64,000 bases of DNA from Meiothermus sp. CFH 77666. GTDB taxonomy: Bacteria > Deinococcota > Deinococci > Deinococcales > Thermaceae. Below the pieces are notes generated by a model that was given only the letters and a program-made list of their open reading frames with translations, ran no database searches and was not told the DNA's origin. Shown one piece after another: positions 52,313 to 61,262 of the stretch; within the stretch, counting starts at the first letter, position 1, and each line of letters begins with the position of its first letter. A program made the translations under genes and the position numbers. The stretch spans positions 1-64,000 of the forward strand of contig NZ_JAGDFV010000012.1 of the NCBI RefSeq assembly GCF_017497985.1, read 5' to 3'.

Positions 52313-53650
52313 ATGTACATCGTGATTGCTGGCGGCGGCGAGATCGGCTCGCAGATTGCGAAAGCTCTACACACCCAGCACGACCTGGTGGTGGTGGATA
52401 CCAACCCAGATGCCAAGGAGCGGCTGGGGGGGCTGGATGTACAGGTGGTGATTGGCAGCGTCACCGACCCCGAAATCCTGCGCGAAGCCAAGGTGGACTT
52501 GTGCAACACCTTTATTGCCACTACCAACTGGGACGAGGTCAACCTGATTGCCTGCATGCTGGCCAAGGGTCTGGGGGCCAGGGAAACCCTGTGTTTTGTG
52601 GGTAAGCAGTCTTATGTGGACATCCTGACCGACCCCCGCACGGTAGAAATTCTGGGCACCCGCATTGACCAGGTCTTCTGGCCCCAGCGCTCGCTGGCCA
52701 AGGAAATTGTCGAGGTGATCCGCATTCCGGGCGCGGTAGACACCGAGGTACTGGCCGGAGGACGGCTCCGTTTTGTGGAGTATCAGGTGCGGGAGGGCGG
52801 CCCCTATGTGGGCAAGGAGCTGGCCCTATTGGACTGGCCGGGCGGCAGCTTTCTGGCCGGCATCCTGCGGGAGGGCAAGTTCTACGCCGCCACCGACCCC
52901 AGGTTCAAGGAGCTGACCCTCGAGCCCGAGGATCGCATCTTCTTCATGACCACCCCCCAGGGCTTCGATGTCATCCAGGCCTGCTTTGCCCCCCGTGAGC
53001 GGGTGCGGCGGGTGATGGTGGTGGGGGGTGGCAATGTGGGCTACATGGTGACCAAAGAGCTGCTGAAGCACCGTCTCGAGGTCACCATCATCGACCACAA
53101 CCCCGACCGCTGCGCCTGGCTGGCCGAGCATCTGCCGGGGGCCCTGGTCCTCGAGGGCGACGGCACCGACCTCGAGCTTCTGGAGTCCGAGGGCCTCGAC
53201 CATGTGGACGTGATGGTAGCGGTCACCGAAAACGACGAAAAAAACCTGCTGGTCTCGCTCTTGGCCAAGCAGGTGGGGGTAGCCAAGGTGATTACCCGGG
53301 TCAACCGGGGCGAAAACCGCCGCCTTTTCGAGCATGTGGGCATAGACATCCCCCTCACCCCCCGCGCGGCCGCGGTGCGCGAGGTGGTGGACTGGATCGC
53401 TCCCGACAACGTGGATCACCTGGCCCTGATCGAAGACCAGATCGAGCTCCTGGAGTTCGAGGTACCCCCCGACTTCCGCGAGACCCCTTTCGACAAGCTG
53501 GTGCTGCCCCAGGGGGCGGTGGCGGTGGCCCTCGAGCGCGGCACCAAGGTCTACCTGCGCTCCCCTATGCTGGCGGTTACGGCTGGCGACAAGCTCCTGG
53601 TACTCACCGACCGGCAGGTGGCCGATGAAGTCCTGGCCCAGGTTCGCTAA
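52313..53650 (+). CDS. trkA: Trk potassium uptake regulatory subunit TrkA
   Basis: A 445-aa cytoplasmic subunit with two TrkA-N/TrkA-C units in one chain. Rossmann motifs are GGGEIGSQIAKAL at the N-terminus and VVGGGNVGYMVTKELL near residue 237; each half ends with a TrkA-C domain. It binds nucleotides and gates the TrkH pore. AAAGCGGAG precedes the ATG at 52313. Its 3' end overlaps trkH by 26 bp, and a second trkH follows, so one TrkA may serve two pores. Confidence 0.95.
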   Translation: MYIVIAGGGEIGSQIAKALHTQHDLVVVDTNPDAKERLGGLDVQVVIGSVTDPEILREAKVDLCNTFIATTNWDEVNLIACMLAKGLGARETLCFVGKQSYVDILTDPRTVEILGTRIDQVFWPQRSLAKEIVEVIRIPGAVDTEVLAGGRLRFVEYQVREGGPYVGKELALLDWPGGSFLAGILREGKFYAATDPRFKELTLEPEDRIFFMTTPQGFDVIQACFAPRERVRRVMVVGGGNVGYMVTKELLKHRLEVTIIDHNPDRCAWLAEHLPGALVLEGDGTDLELLESEGLDHVDVMVAVTENDEKNLLVSLLAKQVGVAKVITRVNRGENRRLFEHVGIDIPLTPRAAAVREVVDWIAPDNVDHLALIEDQIELLEFEVPPDFRETPFDKLVLPQGAVAVALERGTKVYLRSPMLAVTAGDKLLVLTDRQVADEVLAQVR

Positions 53651-55109
53651 AGCAGTCCGGGCCAACCCCATCCCGGTGGCCACCTACATGACCGGAACGG
53701 TGTATGTGGCGCTGGGTGCGGTGATGGGCCTGCTGGGCCTGACCGATACGCTCCTGGGCGAGAATGCCCTGGGCTTTTTTGTGGGGGCGGCCATTGGACT
53801 ACCCCTTGGCTGGGTTCTCCGGCGGCTGGGAAGCCCCCAGGCCGAGCCGCGCCGGGCCGAAGCCCTGCTCACAGTGGCCGGGCTCTGGATTCTGGTGCCC
53901 ATCCTGGGGGCCATCCCGTACTGGATTTCGGGGGGCCTCAGCTACCTGGACGCGCTGTTCGAAGCCACCTCCGGCTTCAGCACCACCGGGGCCACCATCC
54001 TGGCCGACTTCTCGCAGTTCAGCTATGGGCTTTTTTTCTGGCGCAGCCTGAGCCAGTGGTTTGGCGGGATGGGCATCCTGCTGCTCTTTATTGTGGTCTT
54101 GCCCCACCTGGCCCTGGCTGGACGGCAGATGTTTTTTGCCGAGACCACCGGCGTACAAAAGCAGCAGCTCACCCCCAAGCTGCGCCAAACCGCCAACTAC
54201 ATCCTGCGGGTCTATCTGCTACTGACCCTGCTCACCCTGACCGCCTACCTGCTGACCGGCGTGCCGGTCTTCGAGGCCATCACCAACACCTTCTCGAGCG
54301 TCTCCGCCGGCGGTTTCAGCCCCAACCCCCAGAGTTTCGCAGCCTATGCCCCCCTCACCCAGTGGATAGCGGCCGTGGTCATGTTCCTGACCGGGGTTAA
54401 TCTGCTGCTCCAGTACCGGGCCATTTTTGGCCGCGAGTACGCCGCGCCCCTGCGCGACCCCGAGTTTCGCGCCTACGCCCTGATTGTGCTGACGGTAGCG
54501 CTGGTCATGGCGGGGGTGCTGTTCTTCCGACACGACTACACCCTGGAACCGGCCCTGCGCCATGCCTTCTTTCAAACCGCTTCCATCATTACCGGCACCG
54601 GTTTCGCCTCGGCAGACTTTGCCCAGTGGGTGGTACCCGCCCAGACCCTTCTGGTCATGCTGATGTTCGTGGGCGGAAGCGCCGGCAGCGTGGGGGGGAG
54701 CATCAAGGTCATCCGCTGGCTGGTGATTGGCTCATTGGTGCGGCGGGAGTTGCAGCGGGCCCTGCACCCCCAGGCAGTGCTGCCTTTGCGGGTCGGCAAC
54801 AAGAACATCGGCGAGGATGTACTGCGGGCGGTTTCGGCCTTTATCACCCTGTACGTGGGTCTCTTTGCCCTGGGCGCACTGGTGATGGGGGTCTTGGAAG
54901 AAGACTTCGTGGTCGCCTTTACCGCCTCGGCGGCGGCCATCGGCAACGTGGGACCTGGGCTGGGCGATGTGGGGCCCATGGCCCACTACGGCAATCTGCA
55001 TCCCATCTCCAAAGCGGTGATGATTTTTCAGATGTGGGCAGGCCGGATCGAGTTGATTGCGGTATTCTCGCTCTTCACCCCCGACCTCTGGCGTCGGCTA
55101 AGGGCCTGA
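53625..55109 (+). CDS. trkH: Trk potassium transporter pore TrkH, first copy
   Basis: A 494-aa pore subunit with about ten or more hydrophobic segments and four pseudo-repeats. Selectivity-filter-like turns are seen as SGFSTTGATI, SVSAGGFSPN, ITGTGFAS and AIGNVGPGLG. The start at 53625 lies inside the end of trkA (26-bp overlap) with GGCAGGTGG upstream, so translation is coupled. It shares about half of its residues with the second trkH copy by eye. Confidence 0.93.
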   Translation: MKSWPRFAKAVRANPIPVATYMTGTVYVALGAVMGLLGLTDTLLGENALGFFVGAAIGLPLGWVLRRLGSPQAEPRRAEALLTVAGLWILVPILGAIPYWISGGLSYLDALFEATSGFSTTGATILADFSQFSYGLFFWRSLSQWFGGMGILLLFIVVLPHLALAGRQMFFAETTGVQKQQLTPKLRQTANYILRVYLLLTLLTLTAYLLTGVPVFEAITNTFSSVSAGGFSPNPQSFAAYAPLTQWIAAVVMFLTGVNLLLQYRAIFGREYAAPLRDPEFRAYALIVLTVALVMAGVLFFRHDYTLEPALRHAFFQTASIITGTGFASADFAQWVVPAQTLLVMLMFVGGSAGSVGGSIKVIRWLVIGSLVRRELQRALHPQAVLPLRVGNKNIGEDVLRAVSAFITLYVGLFALGALVMGVLEEDFVVAFTASAAAIGNVGPGLGDVGPMAHYGNLHPISKAVMIFQMWAGRIELIAVFSLFTPDLWRRLRA

Positions 55110-55261
55110 GGCGCTCGATGAAATCCAGGCTGTTCATACCTGCATTGCTCTGGCGGCGCAACAACTCTGAAGCCGCACAGTCTGGAATTGAACTAGCCCA
55201 GCGCGTTTTACACGCTTTCGATGGCCTGGCCTGCTCGCAGCGAAAGGCAGGGTTGGTATTC

Positions 55262-55374
55262 ATACCAACTCTGCGCGTGAGCGGCGCTAAACGCGCCCCT
55301 CACTTGCCGCGCCAGGGGGCGCGTCCGAGGGTCTCTTATATCGCTTTTGGGTCACTTCTGAGCAGATTGGGTGT
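55262..55374. mobile_element. MITE-like element, copy 2
   Basis: Inverted copy of the 34109-34221 element, 113 bp, with two differences in its right terminal repeat (GATTGGGTGT against GATTTGGTAT). It fills the space between the two trkH genes and ends 3 bp before the second trkH ATG, so the 5' flank of that gene is element sequence. The gap between 55110 and 55261 has no gene. Confidence 0.75.
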
Positions 55375-55377
55375 CAG

Positions 55378-56865
55378 ATGAGAACCCGAGCTAAACCCTG
55401 GCTGCTCGAAAACCTGCGCTTTGCTTACTACTTCCTGGGCGTGGTGTACCTGGCTTTGGGCCTGGTAATGCTGGGGCTCGAGGCCCTGGCGCTTCTGCTC
55501 CGCGAATCGCCCTGGGGCTTCCTGATCGGGGCTGTGGTAGGCCTGGGACTGGGTGGGTGGTTCCGTAAACTGGGCGACCCCAGACACGAGCCGGGCCGGG
55601 CCGAAGCCCTCCTCTCGATTGCCCTGATCTGGCTGCTGGTGCCTGCTTTGGGCGCCATCCCGTTCTGGATTGCGGGGGGTATGCCCTATCTCGATGCGCT
55701 CTTTGAAGCCATGTCGGGCTTCACCACCACCGGGGCCACCGCTCTGGCCGATTTTTCCCAGTTTGGCTATAGCCTCTTCTTCTGGCGCAGCCTGATGCAG
55801 TGGTTTGGAGGGGTCGGTTTCCTGGTGCTGGCGGTGGCCCTGCTGGCCCATCTGGCTGTGGCCGGGCGTCAGCTTTTTATCACCGAGAGCACCGGGGTCC
55901 AAAAAGAACCCTTCACCCCCCGGCTGCGCACCACCGCACAGAGCATCCTCAAAGTGTACGCTGCCCTTACCGTGGCCGCCGCGCTGTGCTACTGGGTCGC
56001 CGGTGTTCCCCCCTTTGAAGCCGTTTGCAACGCCCTGACCACCCTACCGGCTGCGGGGTTTAGCCCCAACCCCCGCAGTTTTGAGCAGTACACCCCGCTG
56101 GCCCAGTGGTTCGGCACCCTGTTCATGTTTCTGGGTGGGGCAGGTTTCGTGCTCCAGTACAGGCTTTTTTTCACGCTGGACCCCCGTCCGCTATTAAGAG
56201 ATGTGGAGCTGCGGGTCTATACCCTGATTGTCCTGGTGTTTAGCTTATCGCTGGCGGCTTTCCTGATGACCCACCACACCCGGGACATGAACTATAGCTG
56301 GAGCGACGCCCTCCGCCATGCCTTCTTCAACGTGACCTCCATCATCACCACCACCGGCTATGCCAGCGCCGACTTTGCCCTATGGGTTCCGGCTGCCCAG
56401 GCCATTCTGGTCGCGGCCATGTTTGTGGGGGGATGTGCGGGCTCGGGCGCGGGGGGTATCAAGGTGATTCGGTTGCTGGTGGTGGGGGCTATTGTGCGGC
56501 GGGAGTTAATCCGTTCGCTGCACCCCCAGGCCATCATCACTCTGCGGCTGGGCAGCAAGGCTCTGGGTGAGGATGTGATGCGCTCGGTAGCCGCTTTCAT
56601 TACGCTCTACGTGGCGCTGCTGGCCGCCGGTACGCTGACTATTTCGCTGCTCGAGAACAACTTTATAGTTGGCTTCACCGCAAGCGCCCAGGCCATCGGC
56701 AACATCGGGCCGGGGCTGGGCGAAGTGGGGCCGATGGGAAGCTATGCCGGATTGGAGCCGCTATCTAAAGCAATCCTGATTTTCCAGATGTGGGCCGGAC
56801 GTATTGAGTTGATTCCGGTTTTTTTGCTTTTCACCCCCGAGCTGTGGAAGAAATTGCGGGGTTAA
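55378..56865 (+). CDS. trkH: Trk potassium transporter pore TrkH, second copy
   Basis: A 495-aa paralogue of the preceding gene. Filter-like turns are SGFTTTGATA, TLPAAGFSPN, ITTTGYAS and AIGNIGPGLG. The second and third turns differ from copy 1, so ion selectivity or regulation may differ. The ATG at 55378 has no Shine-Dalgarno site and lies directly after the MITE. It may be read through from trkA-trkH, or from a promoter brought by the element. It may share the TrkA encoded upstream. Confidence 0.92.
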   Translation: MRTRAKPWLLENLRFAYYFLGVVYLALGLVMLGLEALALLLRESPWGFLIGAVVGLGLGGWFRKLGDPRHEPGRAEALLSIALIWLLVPALGAIPFWIAGGMPYLDALFEAMSGFTTTGATALADFSQFGYSLFFWRSLMQWFGGVGFLVLAVALLAHLAVAGRQLFITESTGVQKEPFTPRLRTTAQSILKVYAALTVAAALCYWVAGVPPFEAVCNALTTLPAAGFSPNPRSFEQYTPLAQWFGTLFMFLGGAGFVLQYRLFFTLDPRPLLRDVELRVYTLIVLVFSLSLAAFLMTHHTRDMNYSWSDALRHAFFNVTSIITTTGYASADFALWVPAAQAILVAAMFVGGCAGSGAGGIKVIRLLVVGAIVRRELIRSLHPQAIITLRLGSKALGEDVMRSVAAFITLYVALLAAGTLTISLLENNFIVGFTASAQAIGNIGPGLGEVGPMGSYAGLEPLSKAILIFQMWAGRIELIPVFLLFTPELWKKLRG

Positions 56866-56967
56866 GAACGTCAAGGGTCAAGAGTCTAGGGTGGAGGGCC
56901 GTTGGGATTTGCGGCTTCTGGCTTTCGACCTTCGGCGTTCGGCTTTAAGCCCTGTAAACTGAAGCTG

Positions 56968-57444
56968 ATGTCCAAGCCACCCATTCCCGAATCGTTTCGC
57001 CTTGACCACAAGAAAGTCCAGGCTCCTTACGTGCGACTGGCGGGGGTGAAGGAGACCCCCAGGGGCGACCGCATTGAGAAGTACGACCTGCGCTTTGTAC
57101 AACCCAACCAAGAAGCCCTCAGCACCGGCACCGTTCACACCCTCGAGCACCTCCTGGCCACCTATATCCGCAGTCATCTCGAGGGGGTGGTGGACATTTC
57201 GCCGATGGGCTGCCGCACCGGGTTTTATATGGTAGTGCTGGGGGAGCCGGGGCCCCAGAAAGTACTGGAGGCTTTCCGGGAAACGTTGAAGGACGTGGTG
57301 AACCATACCGAACCCGTGCCGGGGGTGAGTGAGCTCGAGTGCGGCAACTACCGCGACCACGACCCCCAGGGCGCACGGGCCTGGGCCCAGCGGGTGCTGG
57401 AAAGCGGCCTGCACATCCAGGAAACCATCGAGATTATGGATTGA
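56968..57444 (+). CDS. luxS: S-ribosylhomocysteine lyase LuxS
   Basis: Cleaves S-ribosylhomocysteine to homocysteine and DPD, the precursor of autoinducer-2. 158 aa, family length. Zinc ligands are His57 and His61 in HTLEH and Cys125 in ECGNY; catalytic Glu60 and Cys82 (GCRTG) are present. The ATG at 56968 has a TAAACT box 7 nt upstream, so it is probably leaderless. mtnN lies 272 bp downstream, so the two enzymes that detoxify S-adenosylhomocysteine are adjacent. Whether AI-2 acts as a signal here cannot be said. Confidence 0.95.
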   Translation: MSKPPIPESFRLDHKKVQAPYVRLAGVKETPRGDRIEKYDLRFVQPNQEALSTGTVHTLEHLLATYIRSHLEGVVDISPMGCRTGFYMVVLGEPGPQKVLEAFRETLKDVVNHTEPVPGVSELECGNYRDHDPQGARAWAQRVLESGLHIQETIEIMD

Positions 57445-57554
57445 GGTACCTACGCCTCCCGAAATACCTCAACGCCAGGTAAATCTTCCCATCAACACGC
57501 CGACAAACGGTTCTGCTGGAGGCCCCAGATGAGGGAAGGTAATACAACGTCTGG

Positions 57555-57580
57555 CCCCTGTCCCCTGACCCCTGTTCCCC
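57555..57580 (-). repeat. Heptanucleotide repeat, G-quadruplex-forming
   Basis: On the plus strand, CCCCTGT CCCCTGA CCCCTGT TCCCC; on the minus strand four GGGG tracts with loops AACA, TCA and ACA, an ideal intramolecular G-quadruplex motif. It lies in the 272 bp between luxS and mtnN; the rest of that gap shows nothing clear. Confidence 0.55.
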
Positions 57581-57716
57581 ACTTCATCGTTTCCATAACA
57601 GGTGAAGTGTTCAGGCAAGGATGGTATTACCCTGCAGTTCACACCTCCCGTAATTCGGGCGTTTCCCGCTAGACTACTGCTGGATGTTCGCACTGGTGAG
57701 TGCTAGGCTACCCAGT

Positions 57717-58400
57717 ATGTCCGTGGTCGCTCTTTTTGCTGCCGAAGGCGTCGAAGCCCAGGCTCTGCGCAAACAGCTCAGCTTGCAACAGGCCGTGGAT
57801 GGCCCCTGGACCATCCACCAGGGGGAGCTGGGGCGCTATCCGGTGGTGCTCATCGAAACCGGGGTGGGCAAAGCAGCCGCCGCTGCGGCAGTAGCCTATG
57901 CCAAGGTTCGTTTCAACCCGGCCCAGTCGTTCTGGGTGGGCGTGGCCGGGGCTTTGAACCCTGACCTCAAAACCCTCGATCTGATCCTGGCCCAGGATGC
58001 CGTGCAGTACGACGTGGACATTACGGCGTTTGGCCGTGCACCGGGTGAGCTGGCTACCGGCGAACGCTTTATTCCTGCCGATGCAGGGCTCACCTCCAAG
58101 GTTTTGCGCACGGCCCTGGCCATGGGCTTGCCTATCTACCTGGGGCGTATTGCCAGTGCCGACCGCTTTCTGGCCCACCGCAGCGAGGCCGAAGAAGTAC
58201 GCCGGGTGTTCGCCGCCGATGCGGTGGAAATGGAAGGCGCCGCCGCCCTCTGGGCCGCCAAGCGCATGGGTATGCCGATGGCCCTGCTGCGGGCCATTAC
58301 CGACCAGGCCGGCAGCGAAGCCCCCACAGCCTTCGAAACTTTTTTGGAGAGCGCCTCGGAACGACTGGCCAGTCTGATTGGCCAGGTGTTGAACAGTTGA
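57717..58400 (+). CDS. mtnN: 5'-methylthioadenosine/S-adenosylhomocysteine nucleosidase
   Basis: Removes adenine from MTA and SAH; the SAH product is the substrate for LuxS. 227 aa, family length. Fold marks are VVLIETGVGKAAAAAAV, FWVGVAGALNPDLK, VEMEGAA with the catalytic Glu and AITDQAGS with the catalytic Asp. The ATG at 57717 has a TAGGCT box 7 nt upstream; the longer frame to 57684 is rejected. It follows luxS. GC content and codon use are as in the rest of the window. Confidence 0.92.
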   Translation: MSVVALFAAEGVEAQALRKQLSLQQAVDGPWTIHQGELGRYPVVLIETGVGKAAAAAAVAYAKVRFNPAQSFWVGVAGALNPDLKTLDLILAQDAVQYDVDITAFGRAPGELATGERFIPADAGLTSKVLRTALAMGLPIYLGRIASADRFLAHRSEAEEVRRVFAADAVEMEGAAALWAAKRMGMPMALLRAITDQAGSEAPTAFETFLESASERLASLIGQVLNS

Positions 58401-58592
58401 AACAAAGTCGTACCAAATCGGGCGTTCGCCAATGCTTCCTTCGTTGGGCTGCAGATGTTGGCTTCCTGCTTCAACTTGATTAAGACCGCGACTTGGAGGC
58501 TTGGTGATGCCTACTGGGGTGCCCAGGTATACTGAGGTATCAAAGTGAACTTCAATAGGTTGGCATATGCGGGCACTCGAGGAGGAGGAAGC

Positions 58593-59591
58593 ATGGGGGG
58601 AGCATCCGTAACGGAGCAGCGACTGGGTTCAGAACTGGTAGAGGATGTTCAGCACACTAACAGCGGACATGTCAAACTCTTTTGCGGCAACGCCAACCGC
58701 CCCCTGGCCGAAGCAGTCGCCCGAGCCTTGGGCATACAACTGGGCAAGGCCACCGTGGAGCGCTTCCCCGACGGCGAGGTGCGGGTGCGCCTGCTGGAAA
58801 GCATCCGCGGCGACGATGTGTACCTGATCCAGCCCACTGCGCCCCCGGTCAACGATAACCTGATGGAACTGCTGGTGCTGGCCGACGCGGTACGCCGCAG
58901 CAGCGCAGGCCGCATCAACGCGGTCATTCCCTACTTTGGCTACGCCCGCCAGGATAAACAAACCCAGGGCCGGGAGCCCATTACCGCCCGGCTGGTGGCG
59001 GGCCTTTTGGAACATGTGGGCATCCACCGGGTCATTACCGTGGACCTGCACGCCCCCCAGATTCAGGGCTTTTTTTATCAACCGGTGGACGAGCTTTCGG
59101 CAGTACGGCTTTTTGCTGAGTATCTGGAAAGCCAGCGCCTGACCGAAAATGCGGTGGTGGTCTCGCCCGACTCGGGCCGGGCCGAGCAGGCTCGCAGGCT
59201 CTCCGAGCGGCTGAACCTGCCCCTGGCCATCCTGGCCAAACGCCGCACCGGCCCCCGCGAAACCCAGGTCAGCTATGTGATTGGGGACGTGGCGGGCAAG
59301 CGTCCCCTTATCATTGATGACATCATCTCCACCGGCGGCACCATTCGGCGGGGCGTAGAGGCTTTGGTGGCTGCGGGAGCCATCCCGGAGGTCATCGTGA
59401 TGGCCTCGCACGCGGTGCTGGTGGGCAGTGCCCGCGAGAACCTGGCCCACCCGGCCATCCGCGAGGTGGTCTTCACCGACACCATTGCGCTAAACCCGGC
59501 GCTGGGCTACACCATCCTGCCCACCGCGCCCCTGCTGGCCCAGGCCATAAGGCGGGTGCATACCAACCAGTCGGTGAGTGTGCTGATCTAG
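58593..59591 (+). CDS. prs: Ribose-phosphate pyrophosphokinase (PRPP synthetase)
   Basis: Makes PRPP from ATP and ribose 5-phosphate for nucleotide, histidine and tryptophan synthesis. 332 aa from the ATG at 58593, chosen because a strong GGAGGAGGAAGC precedes it; an upstream ATG at 58545 lacks one. Motifs: FPDGEVRVRL, GYARQDKQT, DLHAPQIQGFF, VSPDSGRAEQAR and the PRPP loop IIDDIISTGGTI. A short N-terminal extension (about 25 aa) is present. A TATACT box (58528) without a good -35 lies upstream. The gene ends 5 bp from the convergent subtilase. Confidence 0.96.
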   Translation: MGGASVTEQRLGSELVEDVQHTNSGHVKLFCGNANRPLAEAVARALGIQLGKATVERFPDGEVRVRLLESIRGDDVYLIQPTAPPVNDNLMELLVLADAVRRSSAGRINAVIPYFGYARQDKQTQGREPITARLVAGLLEHVGIHRVITVDLHAPQIQGFFYQPVDELSAVRLFAEYLESQRLTENAVVVSPDSGRAEQARRLSERLNLPLAILAKRRTGPRETQVSYVIGDVAGKRPLIIDDIISTGGTIRRGVEALVAAGAIPEVIVMASHAVLVGSARENLAHPAIREVVFTDTIALNPALGYTILPTAPLLAQAIRRVHTNQSVSVLI

Positions 59592-59596
59592 CTGAT

Positions 59597-61192
59597 CTAG
59601 GGGCCCCTCGTCATATCCAGCATGCCCTGGCCCCTGGCCTCTTCCGGCGCGTCCCCCAGCCCGCTAGGGTTGGTGAGGTTGGCCAGCAGGGTGAGCTCGA
59701 GGGCCTCCGGGGTCAGGGGGGTGAGCGCACTGGCCTGACGCACGACCGCCGCCGCGCCCGCTACCAGGGGGGCAGCAAACGAGGTGCCGGTGAACTCGGC
59801 CTCGAGGTTCGCCGGGCGCAGGCTCCGCACCCGCTCGCCGGGGGCCACCAGGTCTACAAAGTCGCCCTGGTTGCTGAAGCCGCTCACGCGGAAGGCACTG
59901 CTATATAGCCCCACCGCCCCCACGCTCAGGAGCCCCTTCAGCGGGGTCATGCGGCGGGCCGGCTCACGGCTGACCGAAAGGCCCCGGCTCCCGCCAAAGG
60001 AGGCCGGAAAGTGGTGCAGGGTGCCCTTTTTGCTGCTACGGATGGCCCACTGGTTGCCGGCGGCGGCCACTGTCGGGAGGCCGTCCACCCCGCGCTTCAT
60101 CAGGGCATCTTTGAGGACGATATAGACGATTTCGCTGGGGGTGTCGCTGCCCAGGCTTAGGTTAAGGATGAGCTTCTGGTTCTTATTACCCTCGGCATAG
60201 GCCACCGCATGACAGATGCCCCGGATGACCGCGGCCAGGGGGCATTTGCCGTTTTTGTCGCAGCTCTTGATGGGCAGAATCCCGGCGGCGGGTGCCACCC
60301 CGTAGGCCGCATCGGCGGCCAGCACTGCGGCGGCGGTGCCGTGGCCCAGGCCGTCCCGGTACTCGTCGAGGTTGGGGTTGGGGGTGTCGAGGTTGGTGAA
60401 GTCGGCCCCACCGGTGCGCAGGTTGAGGCCGGTCAGGCTGGCTACCCCGGTATCAATTACCGCAATGGTAGTACCTGCCCCGGTGAAGTTGCTGGCCGGG
60501 TTGCGCTGGATGGCCTGCCGGGCATTGATGGGGCTGCTATTGGGGCTCGGATCCAGGTCGGAGCCGGTGTCGTAGCCGGTCAGGGGGTCAATGCCCAGAA
60601 TGCCGTCCAGGTCTACGATAGCCCCTGCGGCGGCGGTCTCAAGGCGCTCGAGCAAAGCCCCCACCGCCAGGGGCGGGCCGGGGGCCTGGGCTACCTGGGC
60701 CAGCCGCCCGGCGCAGGGCCCGGAGGCCGCACCCAGAGGCACCGAGGGCTCCCCCTTGGCGTTGGGCACCACCCGCAGGCCAGCCCCGCCAATCTGCTGG
60801 GCAAAAGCACCGTCGGTAACCCCCGGCTTGAGCACCACCAGGGCTCCCGCGCCCACGCTCTCGCCCAGCACGGTCAGGCTGCCCGTGGCCCGGTTGGCCC
60901 CGTCGGTAATATCCAGTGCCTGTGGGCCGCCCCAGAAGTTGCGGGGCACCTTGAAGAACACCTTGCTGCCTGACCCCTCGGGTTCAGTCCGCAAGCCCGT
61001 CACTTCCTCCCCCGCCAGGCTCAGGCGCAGGCCCCCGCCCGCCCGCCAGGGCAGGCTCACCTGCACCTCCTCCTCCCAGGCCGCCCGCCGGGGCGAAGGA
61101 TACACCTCCGCCGAGATGGGGCTCGTCCCACGCCCCAAAAGGTCGCAACCCACCAGCCCCACCACCGCCGCCAGCATCAGCATCCATCGCAT
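59597..61192 (-). CDS. Subtilisin-like serine protease lipoprotein, protease 3
   Basis: A 531-aa lipoprotein. Lipobox LVGC (Cys16) with the ATG at 61192, which has GGAGGTG upstream; the longer frame to 61348 overlaps the SARP3 gene and is rejected. Triad: Asp247 in IAVIDTGV, His284 in GHGTAAAV, Ser471 in GTSFAAPLVAG, with oxyanion Asn380 in AAAGN. An N-terminal domain of about 230 residues with Ig-like start precedes the peptidase. An insertion near 381-412 (WAIRSSKKGTLHHFPASFGG) is unlike the other two proteases. It follows SARP3 by 70 bp on the same strand and is probably co-transcribed with it. Confidence 0.92.
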   Translation of the reverse strand: MRWMLMLAAVVGLVGCDLLGRGTSPISAEVYPSPRRAAWEEEVQVSLPWRAGGGLRLSLAGEEVTGLRTEPEGSGSKVFFKVPRNFWGGPQALDITDGANRATGSLTVLGESVGAGALVVLKPGVTDGAFAQQIGGAGLRVVPNAKGEPSVPLGAASGPCAGRLAQVAQAPGPPLAVGALLERLETAAAGAIVDLDGILGIDPLTGYDTGSDLDPSPNSSPINARQAIQRNPASNFTGAGTTIAVIDTGVASLTGLNLRTGGADFTNLDTPNPNLDEYRDGLGHGTAAAVLAADAAYGVAPAAGILPIKSCDKNGKCPLAAVIRGICHAVAYAEGNKNQKLILNLSLGSDTPSEIVYIVLKDALMKRGVDGLPTVAAAGNQWAIRSSKKGTLHHFPASFGGSRGLSVSREPARRMTPLKGLLSVGAVGLYSSAFRVSGFSNQGDFVDLVAPGERVRSLRPANLEAEFTGTSFAAPLVAGAAAVVRQASALTPLTPEALELTLLANLTNPSGLGDAPEEARGQGMLDMTRGP

Positions 61193-61262
61193 CCTGCACC
61201 TCCAGATAAGGGGTCTCCTCGAGCCAGTACGCGCTCCGTGGCATGGGTTTATCCTGCCGCCG

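Noticed and set aside
54626-55381. 251-aa frame ending in the MITE
   Set aside because: It is out of frame within trkH and continues through the non-coding MITE; no protein signature.
57445-57716. SAM/SAH riboswitch between luxS and mtnN
   Set aside because: None of the conserved blocks of the known SAM or SAH riboswitch classes could be aligned; only the G-rich heptamer array is evident.
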